Positions 1 through 15,100 of a stretch of DNA of 64,000 nucleotides are shown piece by piece. Source of the stretch: Watersipora subatra (taxonomy: Eukaryota > Bryozoa > Gymnolaemata > Cheilostomatida > Watersiporidae). Location: positions 41,262,072 to 41,326,071 of the forward strand of contig NC_088714.1 of assembly GCF_963576615.1 (NCBI RefSeq). Reading direction: 5' to 3'. Below the pieces are notes generated by a model. The model ran no database searches. It was not told the origin of the DNA and was given only the letters and a program-made list of their open reading frames with translations. The translations under genes were made by a program, and so were the position numbers. Within the stretch, counting starts at the first letter, position 1, and each line of letters begins with the position of its first letter.

Positions 1-86
1 AGAGTAGCTTCCTAGGTTCTAGGACAGCCTCTTGTACAGCAACAACATGTGGCTGTCATCAACCCCATAGCATTGATGTGTTACAG

Positions 87-177
87 AGTACTAGCCATTG
101 GGAGTGGCAGCGACTACTCACCTTTCCAGAATGTTCTTGGTATATCTTGTCTGGAGCCACGCTACACTTGGGATAGG
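87..177 (+). CDS. NAALADase-like exon A
   Basis: The acceptor is TGTTACAG and the donor is GTAAGA after an AGG codon. It encodes VLAIGSGSDYSPF through PRYTWDR, the conserved segment before the last zinc ligand. The exon starts on a third codon base and ends in phase 0. Confidence 0.85.
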
Positions 178-3100
178 GTAAGAATTATTACTAATCGTCT
201 AAAAAAAATTTCTAAGGACAACTTATATGCAAGATAAACTTATATGCGAGGATATACAGTACTTTGTAGAACATTTGCAGTAAAGTGGAATAAGTTGGTG
301 GTCAACCAGTTTTAACTCAAACAGGAATTTATGCAGTACCAGCATTCGGCTCGGCAAATTGTTACATGACTACAATCATCCCTGAATGTATTCATTGAGA
401 GCATTCTACATATATTGTACATATATTGTACCTATATTGTACATATATTGTACATATATAATTGTACATGTATTGTACATATATAATTGTACATATATTG
501 TACATATATAATTGTACATATATTGTACATATATTGTACATATATTGTACATATATTGTACATATATTGTACTTATATTGTACATATATTGTACATATAT
601 TGTATATATATTGTACATATATTGTATATATATTGTACATATATTGTACATATATTGTACATATATTGCACATATATTGCACATATATTGCACATATATT
701 GCACATATATTGCACATATATTGCACCTATATTGCACCTATATTGCACCTATATTGCACATATATTGCACATATATTGCACATATACTGCACATATATTG
801 CACATATATTGCACATATATTGCACATATATTGCACATATATTGCACATATATTGCACATATATTGCACATATATTGCACATATATTGTACATATATTGT
901 ACATATATTGTACATATATTGTACAATTGTACATTGTATATACATAATACATGCGAATACGGATTCTTGAGTTTTCAATCAGATATATCATGGTACGTTT
1001 ATAAGAAAACGAAACGATTTAGACTACCAATTAAGTCTGGCATTGCATCAAGTGGTTCTACTTTTGCACATTAAATAAGTCATAGTAAATATGCTCTTAT
1101 AACCCTTTCCTCGCATGAGAACTTATTACTGTCAAAGAACATGACTCTTATTACACCAATGATTATTCAATGACTTCGGAATGTTATCCAGTGGGGCAAG
1201 TGGTAGAATGTCGGTCTGACCAACTGAAGGTCGTCCTGGGTTCAAGAACGGTGCAAAGCAACCTATTACGAAAAATATTAATTCAGTACAATGATTTCAA
1301 AATAATCAGAAGAGTTTCATAACCCATGGTAACTTAAGCAAATAGATGGATGGACTGTTTGGTTCCAGCTCTACTATCCTAATCTTGGTGCCCTCACAGA
1401 GTCAGTGTGGGCAAGTGATATCATTACTTCCTTACAATGTTCAATGCGATGCTGTTTCCCGTCGGTAATCTCGTGCAGCAAAACCATTGCGGCGCTAGAC
1501 TCGTTGGCCTATATTCACATAAAGCTGCGTCGCTAGTGATCACATAAAAATGGCCACACGCTATGCCGTTTCGAAGTGCTGACCTTCACACGCACAGCAC
1601 ATTTTCGGGAATGTTTTGCCTGCGGCTCCTTGCAAAAGTTGAACTGCGTTAAACTCTTGTGTCGACCGCCGCAAGTACTCTGTATGTAGGTTCCCATTTC
1701 ACCCCAGATAGCCTTGCGATCCTGCCATCAGTGTTTCCGGAATATATGAGAACCAAGTTTTAGCAATGTCTTTGCATATCTTGTGCTCCACGGATTAACA
1801 CTGATAATTCTTTATTCCCTAGACATCTCTTTTAAACTACAGATATAGTAAAATCACACACTCACAGACACAAGATAAACTGTCATCATAACCATCCTCC
1901 AATTTCAGCAGAAGGAAATGCAATCCAGTGTTAATCAGTTTTGATAATGCTGTTTTAGAACAAATGGAAGTTATCCTCCTACCCTCTCTACCATACAGTC
2001 TATGAGACATTCTACCTTGTTGATCATATCATGGATCCAGGATTTCAGGTGAGTATTATACTTCATGGATACCAGTATAGAGCACTGCCTTGGGCTCTGA
2101 CCCTGGCAGCGGTGTCTAACACTGGCAGCGGTGTCTAACCCTGGCAGCGGTGTCTAACCCTGGCAGCGGTGTCTAACCCTGGCAGCGGTGTCTAACCCTG
2201 GCAGCGGTGTCTAACCCTGGCAGCGGTGTCTAACCCTGGCAGCGGTGTCCAATCCTGGCAGCAGTGTCTAAGAGTAAAACGATGAGTTTGTTTCACTTTC
2301 TACTTTCACGGCTTGAAGATGGACTTACACAAAATTTTAGTATATTTTATCAGAAAGTATCGATATTTTTCTATCATTTATGATCGTTTTTGATGTTTGA
2401 AATGGTCTGATTGGCAGAATGTTTAAGGTTGAAATCGACAAAAATTTATCACGACTAAAGCCCTCAGGTCAGTTGAATGTGTGACTATGACGTTTGTAAT
2501 TGCAACGAGACCAACAGAATAGAGACCCGTACAACTTCAACACAATAGCCGATATCAACTATGGAATGATAACAACTAGTGACGTCATTTGCACATATTT
2601 TTCTGCTGAGCATTTTAACCTTGATCAAGTTTTGTCAATTTTAATCTTTAAGTATCCTGGCAGTCAGATCACCTCAAACATCGAAAACAATGGCAAATGA
2701 TAAAAAATACCAATGCTTTCTGTAGCGTTAATCCGTTACAAGGAAGAGTGGTTATGGCTGATGGAACTTTATTTCATCTCACACAGTTCTCACCGTAAAA
2801 ACTGCAACATTTATGGAACATTTTAAACTAGAAATTCCACTGTCATACAGCCCGCGACCAAAGAGATATTGGAAAAAAAGAAAGGGTACTGATGGTTGAG
2901 AAATGCAATATTAGCAGTCAAATGGCACTGCAGTGCAATAGGATAACTGCAATGGTAGCTGTAATGTACTGGGTGTTATATACAACAAATAGCAATAATG
3001 AAAGGAAAAGATTATATGTTTATATCTCTCCCCCTGCAATAGGAGAAATGCAATATTGGCCAGTATTAGAAGTGAAATGCACTGATATTATTAGAATAAC

Positions 3101-6100
3101 CAATATTATTAATATAGTAATAATATAAAACCAATAAACAATTTTGTTTACATTTAAAAACGTCATAGTTTTTAAAATTTCATAAGTATAATCTCATAAT
3201 CTTAAAATCTCATAAGAATTGTTAGAAAAAAATATCATCGTCATTTCCTTTACTAACACTGCGTTGTACATCAGTTAGAATACCGAAGTACTCAAGAGTC
3301 TACTGTAAAATGTCAGTTACTTTGAAATCGGCAAAAATGAAACGATTTCAGTACTCCTACGTTAATTACAGAAACCTCCGACAATGCTATAGACTGGTGA
3401 AATGTGCACGTTATTTTTTCGTGAAATGCGCACGCATGTTTCAATTTCCGGTCTTAACTTTTATTAAACCAAGCTTTACAGGCATTTTGTGGCGATTTTC
3501 GTCCAAATTAATCTGTCTATTTGTGTATAATCCGATCAGATGGGTAAGTTTTAAGATAATGCCGACGGTTTACAAAGACTTGGTAACATATTTAAATAGG
3601 CTTAAATGTGTTTTGTATCGTTATTATACTTTAGCGACTCTACAAAACGATGGTGAAATTTGTTGATGAAATTTCTAGACAAGGGTTCGTCTTATTGTTG
3701 ATGATTAATTTTCGTAAGTTGTGTGCACATGCATTTATCATAAAAACTCTCATACTTCGCTTCTACTCGTTTGTTCGTGGGACAATAATTCTATGGCTAA
3801 ACTTTACAAACAACAATATTTTTTTGCAGCACTACTAATCCTACTACCACCACTGATAATAGAATAAAAGCACACACAGACCAGGTGTATAATCCAAAAG
3901 GCAATACTAATTCATAATATTTGTTCGAGAAGTTAACATTTCTGTTAATAACATGTTATCCCACTTAATGAAACACACATTAGCTAATACAAGAAAATAA
4001 TATGAAATTCATATACTAGTGTAAACATTCATGTTGTGTCATTCATGAATTGAAGGTTAAAGTCTAGCATAGATATTCTACTGACACAAGATATACGTAA
4101 TATAAGTGAAACAAAGACTTACAAATGATTAAGGCTTTATAAAAATTGACATATAATGATCATAAAAAGCTATAATATAATGATGCAACCAAAAACATAC
4201 CTTGTGCTCTCTGTAACAGATCAAGCTGAGCTCCGAAGATGGTCTTTTGCTAATGATGACCACAATATAATAAAACTATGTATACTGCATATAGTCAGCA
4301 TTTAAATGTTGAAGCAGAAGATTCGTGGTTCTTCTGGCAAAGTTTGTGTTATACTATCTGTTGAATCTTGAAGTGCTGCCTCTTACTATATACTTTTGGC
4401 AATCTTCTAAACAAGCAAAAATAAACGAAAACGGCGTACTAAAAAACTTTTGCAACTGGTACGCAATTGGAAGTGTGGTTCAGATTTACTTTTTCTTTTG
4501 GTACAAAAATGACTCTTTTAACCTATTTTTAATTATTGTTTTCAACCATGAATGATGAAATCAGGATTAGTACTCTCATACCTATGGTCATAGGCCATTA
4601 CACCATAGACTATACAAACATGCTGTCAGTGAGCACACAGCGCCCACACGTGTAATAATAGGTGAATCACTGGAGTGGAACAACAAAACAAGATGAGTAA
4701 GGAAGCCGTGTAGTTACACTTTCTGATAAAACCTGCAAAAAGTTAGTATAAATTCATTTTTGGTCTAGGATTGAAACCAGTGAGATCTTATCATTATATT
4801 TAGGTAGTCAACTATCTACTAGCCTAATTAAAAGAGTTCAATGCTCGGAAACAACGGTCATCACTATAGAGTTATCTTGTATTCAAACATTTTGTAAAAT
4901 AGGAAAAGGAATCCTGTACAAAAATGGTTAATGTTGCATTATGATCAAACCTAGTTTTGTAGGAACATGTAACTTAATTTATTTTTATTGCATGCCACAG
5001 TTTAACAATATGGGCAATTGTATATTTCTATTGTAATCACTGGAAAGTCGGCAAACTGAAAGATTACTTGAATTTTTATTATGCTTTTTAGGAACTTATT
5101 AGCTGAATATCCAGCATTACACGGGTAATAAAACACTGCATATATACAGTGGCAGGTAATGTGGTTACCGGTAAAATTAGCAAATTGGCTAATTTCAGTA
5201 ACTTAAGCTAGTAAGTTGAGCTTGTCTAAATTTTTACTATAATAAGAGCTGTGAAGCCAGCTTAATAATCATTACATTTTATTTTTATGCATATTTTAAT
5301 CGATGTAATAGTTATGTGCACAATGGATTCATTATATAGATATTAGAATATATCACATACAGTAGGCGCTCCTACAACGTAAATAATCTGTTCCTTGAAC
5401 GTTTACGTTATAGGTCATTTATGTTACGAAAACAGTAAAATACATGTAAATTGCCTAATCCAATCCAAGATCTTTTCAAACACACCCCTTTGGCCATGCA
5501 AATTGAAAAACTTGACTTAACTCTACTAATTTGTGGGCTGTACCGTAACTGCATTGTTATCGGTTTGTATCGACAACTTTGCTCTTTTTTCTGATCAATC
5601 TTACAGGTTTTATTTTTATACTTTTTTTTTTAATTTTTACAATAAGTTGATGGGAAGCGTCATCATGGCATTCGACATCTTTGGCGTTCATTTGCAACGA
5701 TTTGCTTATTTTTTTCTAAACAGCAAAGTGTATTCTGCAAAGTAAAACTAATAACAAATATTTTATATATCTACAATAAAACAAATCAACAAAAGATTTT
5801 TACTACAAAAAAAGCGGTACTACCTGTTCGACATCTATCGTACCCAGGGGTCAAGGTTAAAATGAAAGAAAATTTTCTACGATACTCCAACTCGTCACAT
5901 TCAAATTGGTAGACCGACGCTGTGACACCTGCACAAATTGATCGCCTTTGTATTTATGAGCAATTGCGCAGCAGCTGTACTCTATTTTGTTGACACATAT
6001 GACAATCTATCATGGCAAACTAAAATGTCGTGAAAGTTGTATACATAATAGATATAACTTTATGCGTGCATAGTTTTTCTTTCGTGAGTGCGATGAAATT

Positions 6101-9100
6101 GAGTAATATTCAAATCGAATTCAAGTTGCCTGACTTTACACTTTACATAACATTGAACTTTTCACATAGTAAGAAGCAAAAACTTCACACAAATTCTTTA
6201 CATTATCCGGAATTTACATTATAGGAGCTACTGTATATCTTCTCCGTAAATCTGTGCCTGTCTGTTCGTCTTTGGGTATGTCCAGTTATAACGACTACCG
6301 TAAGTTTTTATAATAAATAATCCGTTGCACACGGGATCTAAGCTCAGCACCTCCAGTTCTGAAGAACAACATTTATCACACATATGCTATCCGACTAGCT
6401 ATACCTTAGAATAAACTGTGCATATATTTATTACACCTGTCAATCTTTCATACTTTTACGCTTACCTATTCAGCTGGAAGAATGCGTTAAGGCATAACTG
6501 AAGAAAAAGATTTGCCAATATGTGAATAAAAATACTTAAACTATGGCAAGACTATTGCTATATAGAGATGTAGTAGGTACTGCAGCTGGTACAGTATGAA
6601 TTACATAGGAATAAACACAATACACAGAAATAAACAAGCACCTTCATTTAAAATTTAGAATGGTAAATGTACATGTTGATTAAGAGTAAATTTCCTGCGC
6701 AAAAACATTTTTATTATTAGTGCAATACCAGGCATTCGCAAGTATGTATCTTATATCTATATACATGTATATGAATATCAAAATTTGTCGTCTGTTATTA
6801 CCTGTCTATTCAGTTATCTGTTTGTCCAGATATAACTTTAAAATCTTAGAATGAAAAACTTACTTCGTGCTGAATTTGAAACCCCGAAGATTGCAACCAC
6901 AAATTTTTCACCATGCATTTAACCACCAAGCTACGCTGTTCTTACAATTCAATTGCTCTTATCATATACTGTATACCCTTTTCTCGATTGCACACGCTAA
7001 ATGGCGTATTAATTGATACATTGCATTGCATACATTGATACATACATTGCGTCCACGCATATTTTATATGCTATTTGCCAAAATACCACCCACAACGCTA
7101 GAAAGAGATATACACTGCTTACTATTACAGTTCAGAGTTATCGGTTATGATAAAAACGGATTTCCAAACAGATGTGATAAAATTTTAGTTGAAAGTTTGA
7201 AGTTTACTAAAATGGATACTAAAACATCCTTCCTATATGTGTTTAGCAAGCTTAATTCATTTAAGTTAGATTCAGCGTTTATGTTACACGCCTGTTTCAA
7301 AGGTGAAAACTTTCCCCGGTACATACTGCACGCAGTACATTGTAATGTTACATTTTTTTGAAGATCATAACCACAGAATGCACTAAAGTTATTGCAGGTA
7401 ACTATAGTTACCTGGTTACTAAGGTTAACATATTGTTTTATTGCTATTTTTTAATGATGATGATTTTGATTACTTTTACCAGGAAGCTTTTGCATTAAAT
7501 AATTACTGTAGGTTTCTATACCACTCTATATGATATTTTGCCTTATGATGCCAACACTAAAACAAACTAAAATCATATAATTGTATACCAAACAATTTTT
7601 CCTTTTAATCGTAGCAAAACAGACATTATTTAGCCATTACTTGCTAATGATTTTACATTTACATTTGAACACCTTTTAAAGTCTTATTTTTCCTTCTAAT
7701 TTATTTCAACAAAAAATTATTTTATGATGTGAAATTTAGAAGTCACAGTTGTTTGAAAAGGTCTCAAAACCTTTACAGCTGTTTTATTTTCTCCCTCAAC
7801 TCATTGGAATCGCGCAAAAAACACTTTCTCGTGATTTGAAGTTCAAAAGTTAGAATGGTAAATGTTGTATACGTTAAATAAAAATAAATTTTTTTGTCCA
7901 AAGACTTTTTTATTACCGGACAACGCTGGGCATTCAACTAGTATATATATATTAGAATGTTTGTTTGCAGACCCCTAGGTTCCATGTTCAAATCTAGTGC
8001 GAAGTAGATTTTTCATTTTTATTACTTTATTGCTATAACTGGACACACAGATAGCAGACCAACAAATAGACAAACACTGAGATTTATATATACATACATA
8101 ATGTAGTTTGGAGTATTGCTAAAAAAACACAAGTAAATTCCTTCTTGTTTGCCCAAAAATATTAAGCAAACCAACCTTTCAATACTTCTCTATATACACA
8201 TATTAGCTGTACCCGGCGTTGCCCGGGTGATAACCAACCTTTCAATACTTCTCTATATACACATATTAGCTGTACCCGGCGTTGCCCGGGTGATAACCAA
8301 CCTTTCAATACTTCTCTATATACACATATTAGCTGTACCCGGCGTTGCCCGGGTGATAAAATTTAAAGTCTTTGCGCAGAAAATTAATTTGTATTTAACA
8401 TTTGCCATTCTAATCTTCAAACAACATATCATGAGAAAAGTGTTTTGTATAGTTGAAATAAATTGAGAAAAAAATTAAAAAACAACTATAAAGGTTTTCA
8501 AACTTTGTTAAACAACTGTAACTTTCAAACATCATATCATGAGAAAAATGTTTTGTGCAGGTCAAATAAATTGAAAAAAAATGAAACAACTATTAAAGGG
8601 TTCAAATGTAAATATGAAATGATTAGCAAGTAATAGCTAAATTATGTCTGTTTTGTTACGATTACAATAAAAGATGATTTAGTAATGATACAATTAATAC
8701 AAACTGAGAAAACAAAATAAAAATCATGAATATGTTGAATTAATAATAGCAATTCTTGCATAGAAGTGTGTGTGTGCGTGCGTGTATGTGTGTGTGCGCA
8801 CGCGTGCGTATGTGCGTATAAAAAAGGTTACTGTTCCACCAGAAGCTATCCATCAAAACTTTGAATACGATGATACTGGTACCTTTCGATACTGGTACAA
8901 ATGTAAAAATGAGATATTGTACTGTCTTTGTCTGATCGAACGGGAGAGAATGTCGAAGCTCTTCCTACGGATATAATACATTCGTTTGCGACAGTGTGAA
9001 AATAATTGGCCTTGACTGCAATATAGCTGTTGAACTGTACAAAAAACTGAAAACGGAAGTTCAAGAAAACATGAAAAAGCATCATGATTCATAAAGTTAA

Positions 9101-12100
9101 TAAAACTCATAGAGTTTCAAATAATACATCATTTAGTGTGTGCATACTCTATACGGTATATGATGTCATTGATCAATATGCCTTGTATAGCTCAGCGGTA
9201 GACTGCGTGGATTTAAAACTTGTAGTTGCATTTTTTGTGAGTTCAAATCCATGAGAATGCGTAATTTTAAATTCCAAGATTTTAATAGCTGTAGTTGGAC
9301 ATAAACACAAACTTTGAGAGATATATAGATGGAAGATATGAGGTAATGCACATTCATCATTTGAAATGTGCAGCCATTTTACAGCTCATCACACAAAAAG
9401 CAGACCAAGGGATGCGCACCTATCGATTGTTTTGACATCAATTCAAGAGTAATGAGGTTACTGGTGTTAATTGTTAGAACAATGTTTATGACTCATTTTC
9501 ATCAGAGAAGTCAAAATCATCTCCGTCAGAGAGATAAACTTCAGTTGATCTCTCTGACATAAATGAGCCATCAACTTCAGTTGAACTCTCAAACCAGCTT
9601 ATTTTTTTCTACGTTGGAATTAATGACCATTCTAATTATTTACCAGAAATTTCGAGCAGTGGCTCAGGTGCTGTCAGAAGTAGTCCGAGATCTATCTGAC
9701 TCATTAGTCCTCCCCCTTGATGTTCAAAGCTTCTCTAGATATCTAAAGGAAGAAAGTGACAAAATCTTTGAAGTACATGAGGCACTGATGGTGGCCAATA
9801 ATCTTACTCATGATATTGGTGAGTGACAGGGATAGCGGGTAGCTGCTATTGGTGAGTGACAGGGATAGCAGGTAGCTGCTATTGGTGAGTGACAGGGATA
9901 GCAGGTAGCTGCTATTGAAGCTTAACTTAAGAGAAGTAACACATCGGAGCTTATGCTTGTTGACACAAATACAGTTTTGTAGGGATGGGAAGGTTAATTA
10001 AATGATCAAATTAAATTTTAACCAATTTAACTTTTAGAATTCTGTAAAATTACCTGAATTTCAGAACTCGAGTAGCTCTTAAAATAATCCTCATTGCAGA
10101 GTACTTCCGGCACGCAGTGAGTGTATTTCAAAAAGACGCGGAAGAGTTGACAGAGCAGATCAGACAGCTAGATACAAGCCGGTAAGTGGGAGTAAGCCAC
10201 TCCTAACATTAAAACAAAGAGAATATAACTGCTAAGAGATAGTTTTTTTTCAAAAACATAAGCCAACCTGGCGATATTCATCATTGCCTGCTTGTCTTTT
10301 GTGTAGAGAGCTAGAAATATGGATTTTTATGCTATTAAATGCAAATAAGTAGCTGAGTTGAATTCCTGGAATAAACTAGATCAAAGCTTTGTGGTCCGGT
10401 AACCTGGTTTAGTAGCCTGTACTCCATCTCATACTCATTCTTTCTGTTTTGCTGCATCTAATGATCACCACACTAATTTTAGGCATCTCATCTATCAGCA
10501 TTCTTCTGCCACTGTCTCATCTCAGCGCCTCAGTACACAGCGCCTAATCTCTTGGCGTCTCACCATACAGTGTCTCACGTTTCAAAATTCTCCTCAGCAT
10601 CATAACTTCTTTCTTCCAATCACCAATGTGAAGATGCAGTGTGAAAAAGTCAGTTTCTCAGAAGAATTTTTGTAAGCAGCAGTTCTGCCCTCAATCTGGG
10701 TTCAAGGGTCGTTAAGCACATTTCAGAGGTCATATTTTGACAGCCCCTTGTCAATTTTAACAATCAGCATAAAGAGAACTGACAGAATGGCAAAGTATTA
10801 TTATTGTTGCATTTACAAAACTAAACTGCATATTAGTGTTTTATTAGGATGCGAGACAACAAATTTCCTCTATGTTGTTGAAATATCCTTGATGAAGCAC
10901 TCCATTGGTTAGAGTTCTAAGGCAGTTTGCGCGCATACATTTTATACAAGCCCTTCCTAGTGCCATGCTATCAATAGAAGTCACAGAGGGTAGCTGTAAC
11001 ACCTTCTTCCCTCTTTGCAGCCCATATCTAGTTAGAGAAGTCAATGACAAATTGATGAATTTACAAAGAAGCTTTCTGGATCCACAAGGCCTTCCAGGAA
11101 GACCATTGTACAAGTAAGCTTACAGTAGAGTTGTCTAACCTTACCAACAGCAGTTGTGTCTCATTTAATGCAGAAAGAAAAATCTATATTTTAGCTTTCT
11201 GTTATCAGTCAACATCAACACTGTTTTGCTTGACTGTACGAAACACTGAAGTAACATTGAGAGAACATTAGTGGGCACTGTGCCAGAGTTTGATGTCATA
11301 AGTTTTAGTAAATTTGCCTTGGCAAATTGTATGAACGGATTTAGCCGGTTGCTAGAGGGTACAATATTGTACTATAGTAATGCTGCTTTTTCATCCATTA
11401 GTCACAATGTGCCAGCCTTAACATACTGACAATTCAATGGCTTGTCAAGTCGTGTTTGGGACAAACTGATTTGTGAAGCAACCACTTGACCAGGTGCCAT
11501 TCTATAAGCTTATTGTGCATGTAATTACTTCGACACCTTTTGACCACAATTTCCAAAATGGCTTCCTACCTTCTACTGGTGAAGTTGATGTTGTTATCTT
11601 TATTTGCGCTAACATACTTGGGAGCGCATGCTGCAGGGCATTTACTCATCATGCTTTGTTATTCATTTTATTAAAATGAAATAGTGCACATACAGTAGAC
11701 ACTCCTACAACGTAAAGGAATTTTATGTTATATAAACATTACAATACTTGTAATTCTAAAATCTTCCCAAACTCACTCCTTTTGCCTTTCCAAAAAAAAC
11801 TAGCCAACGTCTTTAATTAACAAACATCTTGATACAAACCATTAATACTACAGTTACTGTACGGTCTTAAATTAAGAAAGACTATACAGTAACTGTAGTA
11901 TTAAAGGTTTGTATCGACAAGTGTTTTAATTTTTCTTATCAATTTCACTAGGTTCATGGTTCATGATTATGGTAATTTTACAATAAGTCAAGGAGAACGC
12001 ACACCTTCAATGTCAATTTACATTGTTTTTTTTATTTTTTCTAGACAATGCCTAATATGTAAAAAAGAATATTCTAAAATATTTTGTCTAAAATAATTAA

Positions 12101-15100
12101 AAATATAGTTTTACTATGTGTATTAGGAGCGGTGTCTGTCTGATCAGCGGTCTATACATCACCAGGGCTCGAGGTTAGGATGAAAAATCACTTTTGGCAA
12201 GATGAAAACTTGTGACATTTAGCTGGGTATATCAACCCTCCAACGCCTGCACCGATCGATCGCCTGGAAATATTTTAGAGTTATTGCGTGGCTACATATT
12301 TTCTGTGCTTTGTTGACACACCTGACGATCTCTAATGGCGAACTAGATTGAGAAAGTATATAAGGATGTATATATATATATATATAAGGTATATATATAA
12401 GGTATATATATAAGGTATATATATAAGATATATATATAAGGTATATATATAAGATATATATATATAAGATATATATATAAGATATATATATAAGATATAT
12501 ATATAAGATATATATATATATAAGATATATATATAAGATATATATATGATATATATATAAGATATATATATAAGATATATATATAAGATATATATATATA
12601 AGATATATATATAAGGTATATATATAAGATATATATATAAGATATATATAAGATATATATAAGATATGTATATATAAGATATATATATAAGATATATATA
12701 TAAGATATATATATAAGATATATATATAAGATATATATATAAGATATATATATAAGATATATATATAAGATATATATATAAGATATATATATAAGATATA
12801 TATATAAGATATATATATATATATACAGTGAAACATGGATAACTCGCCCTCGGATATAGCGAACACATGGTTAACTCGACTGGATTTGCTTGGTCCGTTC
12901 CCACGCAATGATAAATGGCTCTATATAACTCGAATTCAACACTGTTATAACGAACTGTTTTTTGCCCAACGGCTACCGAAACGGTTGTTATCGCTTTAGA
13001 AAATCACTTTATTCCAAGCCATAGAGGTAAACCTCAACTTTTCGTAATTCATAAGCGTCGTTATTACCTCCATCGGCAAAATATTTTTGTCAACGACTGT
13101 TCTAAAGGTTTGGTGAAATTTGATTTATACTTCTATACGATGAATAGCACGGGTTAGCCGGGTCACGGGCGCAAGGATTTTCGCCACGCACATACAAAAC
13201 AAAAACAGCATGTTGTTTTTGTTTTGTATTTGCGTGGCGAAAATCCTTGAGTGCGTGACCCGGCTAGCCCGTGATGAATAGTTTTCCGACGTTGATTCCG
13301 TGTTGAATTACCGTCGGAACGTTGAATGTTTAAAACGTCTTAAAAAATGTTGTAATCAAACGTATACGTTGTCTTAGCTAAAAAAAACTATTCATCGTTT
13401 GACCTAAACACAAAATACGTGTGTACATTCAATAAGTATCCATTCAAAAAGCGTGAGTGATATACAATGTACCGTAAAACCTCGTAAAACTTTTAATTGA
13501 ACTGCCTCGGAGTGTTGCTCTTAACGAATCCCAGGTAAAGTAAGGTAATCTTTGCAAAAACTTCAAGAAAGATCGGCAAAATTGATCGTGGGTAAAACGC
13601 TCAAAATAAAAAGATGTCTATTCTTTGAGCATTTCAGCAACGATCAAGTTTTGCCAATGTCAATCTAAAAAACGTCCTGGCAATAACATCACCTCAAACA
13701 ACAAACCAATCTCAAGTGATAGAAAAATCTCTATACTTTTTGATAAAAACGTTTTAAACTTTACATTAGAAGCATTTAATTTGAAACAAGCCATTTGTGC
13801 TTTTGATTTATATTATAGTTTGTATATGTTCATGTATCTACTAATAAATAAGTAAATACATGGACTTGTGACAGTGCTCTGATAACTTGAACACTCTGAT
13901 AATTCGAACACTTTTGCTCGGTCCCTTGAAGTTTGAGTTATCCGAGTTTCACTGTATATATATATATATATGGTATATATATATAAGGTATATATATATA
14001 TGGTATATATATAAGGTATATATATATAAGGTATATATATATAAGGTATATATATATAAGGTATATATATATAAGGTATATATATAAGGTATATATATAT
14101 ATAAGGTATATATATAAGGTATATATATATAAGGTATATATATATAAGGTATATATATATAAGGTATATATATATAAGGTATATATATATAAGGTATATA
14201 TATAAGGTATATATATATATAAGGTATATATATATAAGGTATATATATATAAGGTATATATATAAGGTATATATATATAAGGTATATATATATAAGGTAT
14301 ATATATATAAGGTATATATATAAGGTATATATATATAAGGTATATATATAAGGTATATATATATAAGGTATATATATATATATAAGGTATATATATATAT
14401 ATAAGGTATATATATATATATAAGGTATATATATATAAGGTATATATATGTAAGGTATATATATATAAGGTATATATATATAAGGTATATATATATAAGG
14501 TATATATATATAAGGAATATATATATAAGGAATATATATATAAGGTATATATATATAAGGTATATATATATAAGGTATATATATATAAGGTGTATATATA
14601 TAAGGTATATATATATAAGGTATATATATATAAGGTATATATATATAAGGTATATATATATAAGGTATATATATATAAGGTATATATATATAAGGTATAT
14701 ATATATAAGGTATATATATATAAGGTATATATATATAAGGTATATATATATAAGGTATATATATATATAAGGTATATATATAAGGTATATATACATAAGG
14801 TATATATACATAAGGTATATATATATAAGGTATATATATATAAGGTATATATACATAAGGTATATATACATAAGGTATATATACATAAGGTATATATATA
14901 TAAGGTATATATATATAAGGTATATATATATAAGGTATATATATATAAGGTATATATATATAAGGTATATATATATAAGGTATATATATATAAGGTATAT
15001 ATATAAGGTATATATATAAGGTATATATATAAGGTATATATATAAGGTATATATATAAGGTATATATACATAAGGTATATATACATAAGGTATATATACA

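Noticed and set aside
8149-8466. 105-codon frame with repeated TNLSILLYIHILAV
   Set aside because: It is the 63-bp triplication read through; no independent support.
9178-9260. Functional tRNA gene
   Set aside because: A and B boxes are visible but the arms do not pair into a cloverleaf and the sequence continues into a SINE body found at other sites.
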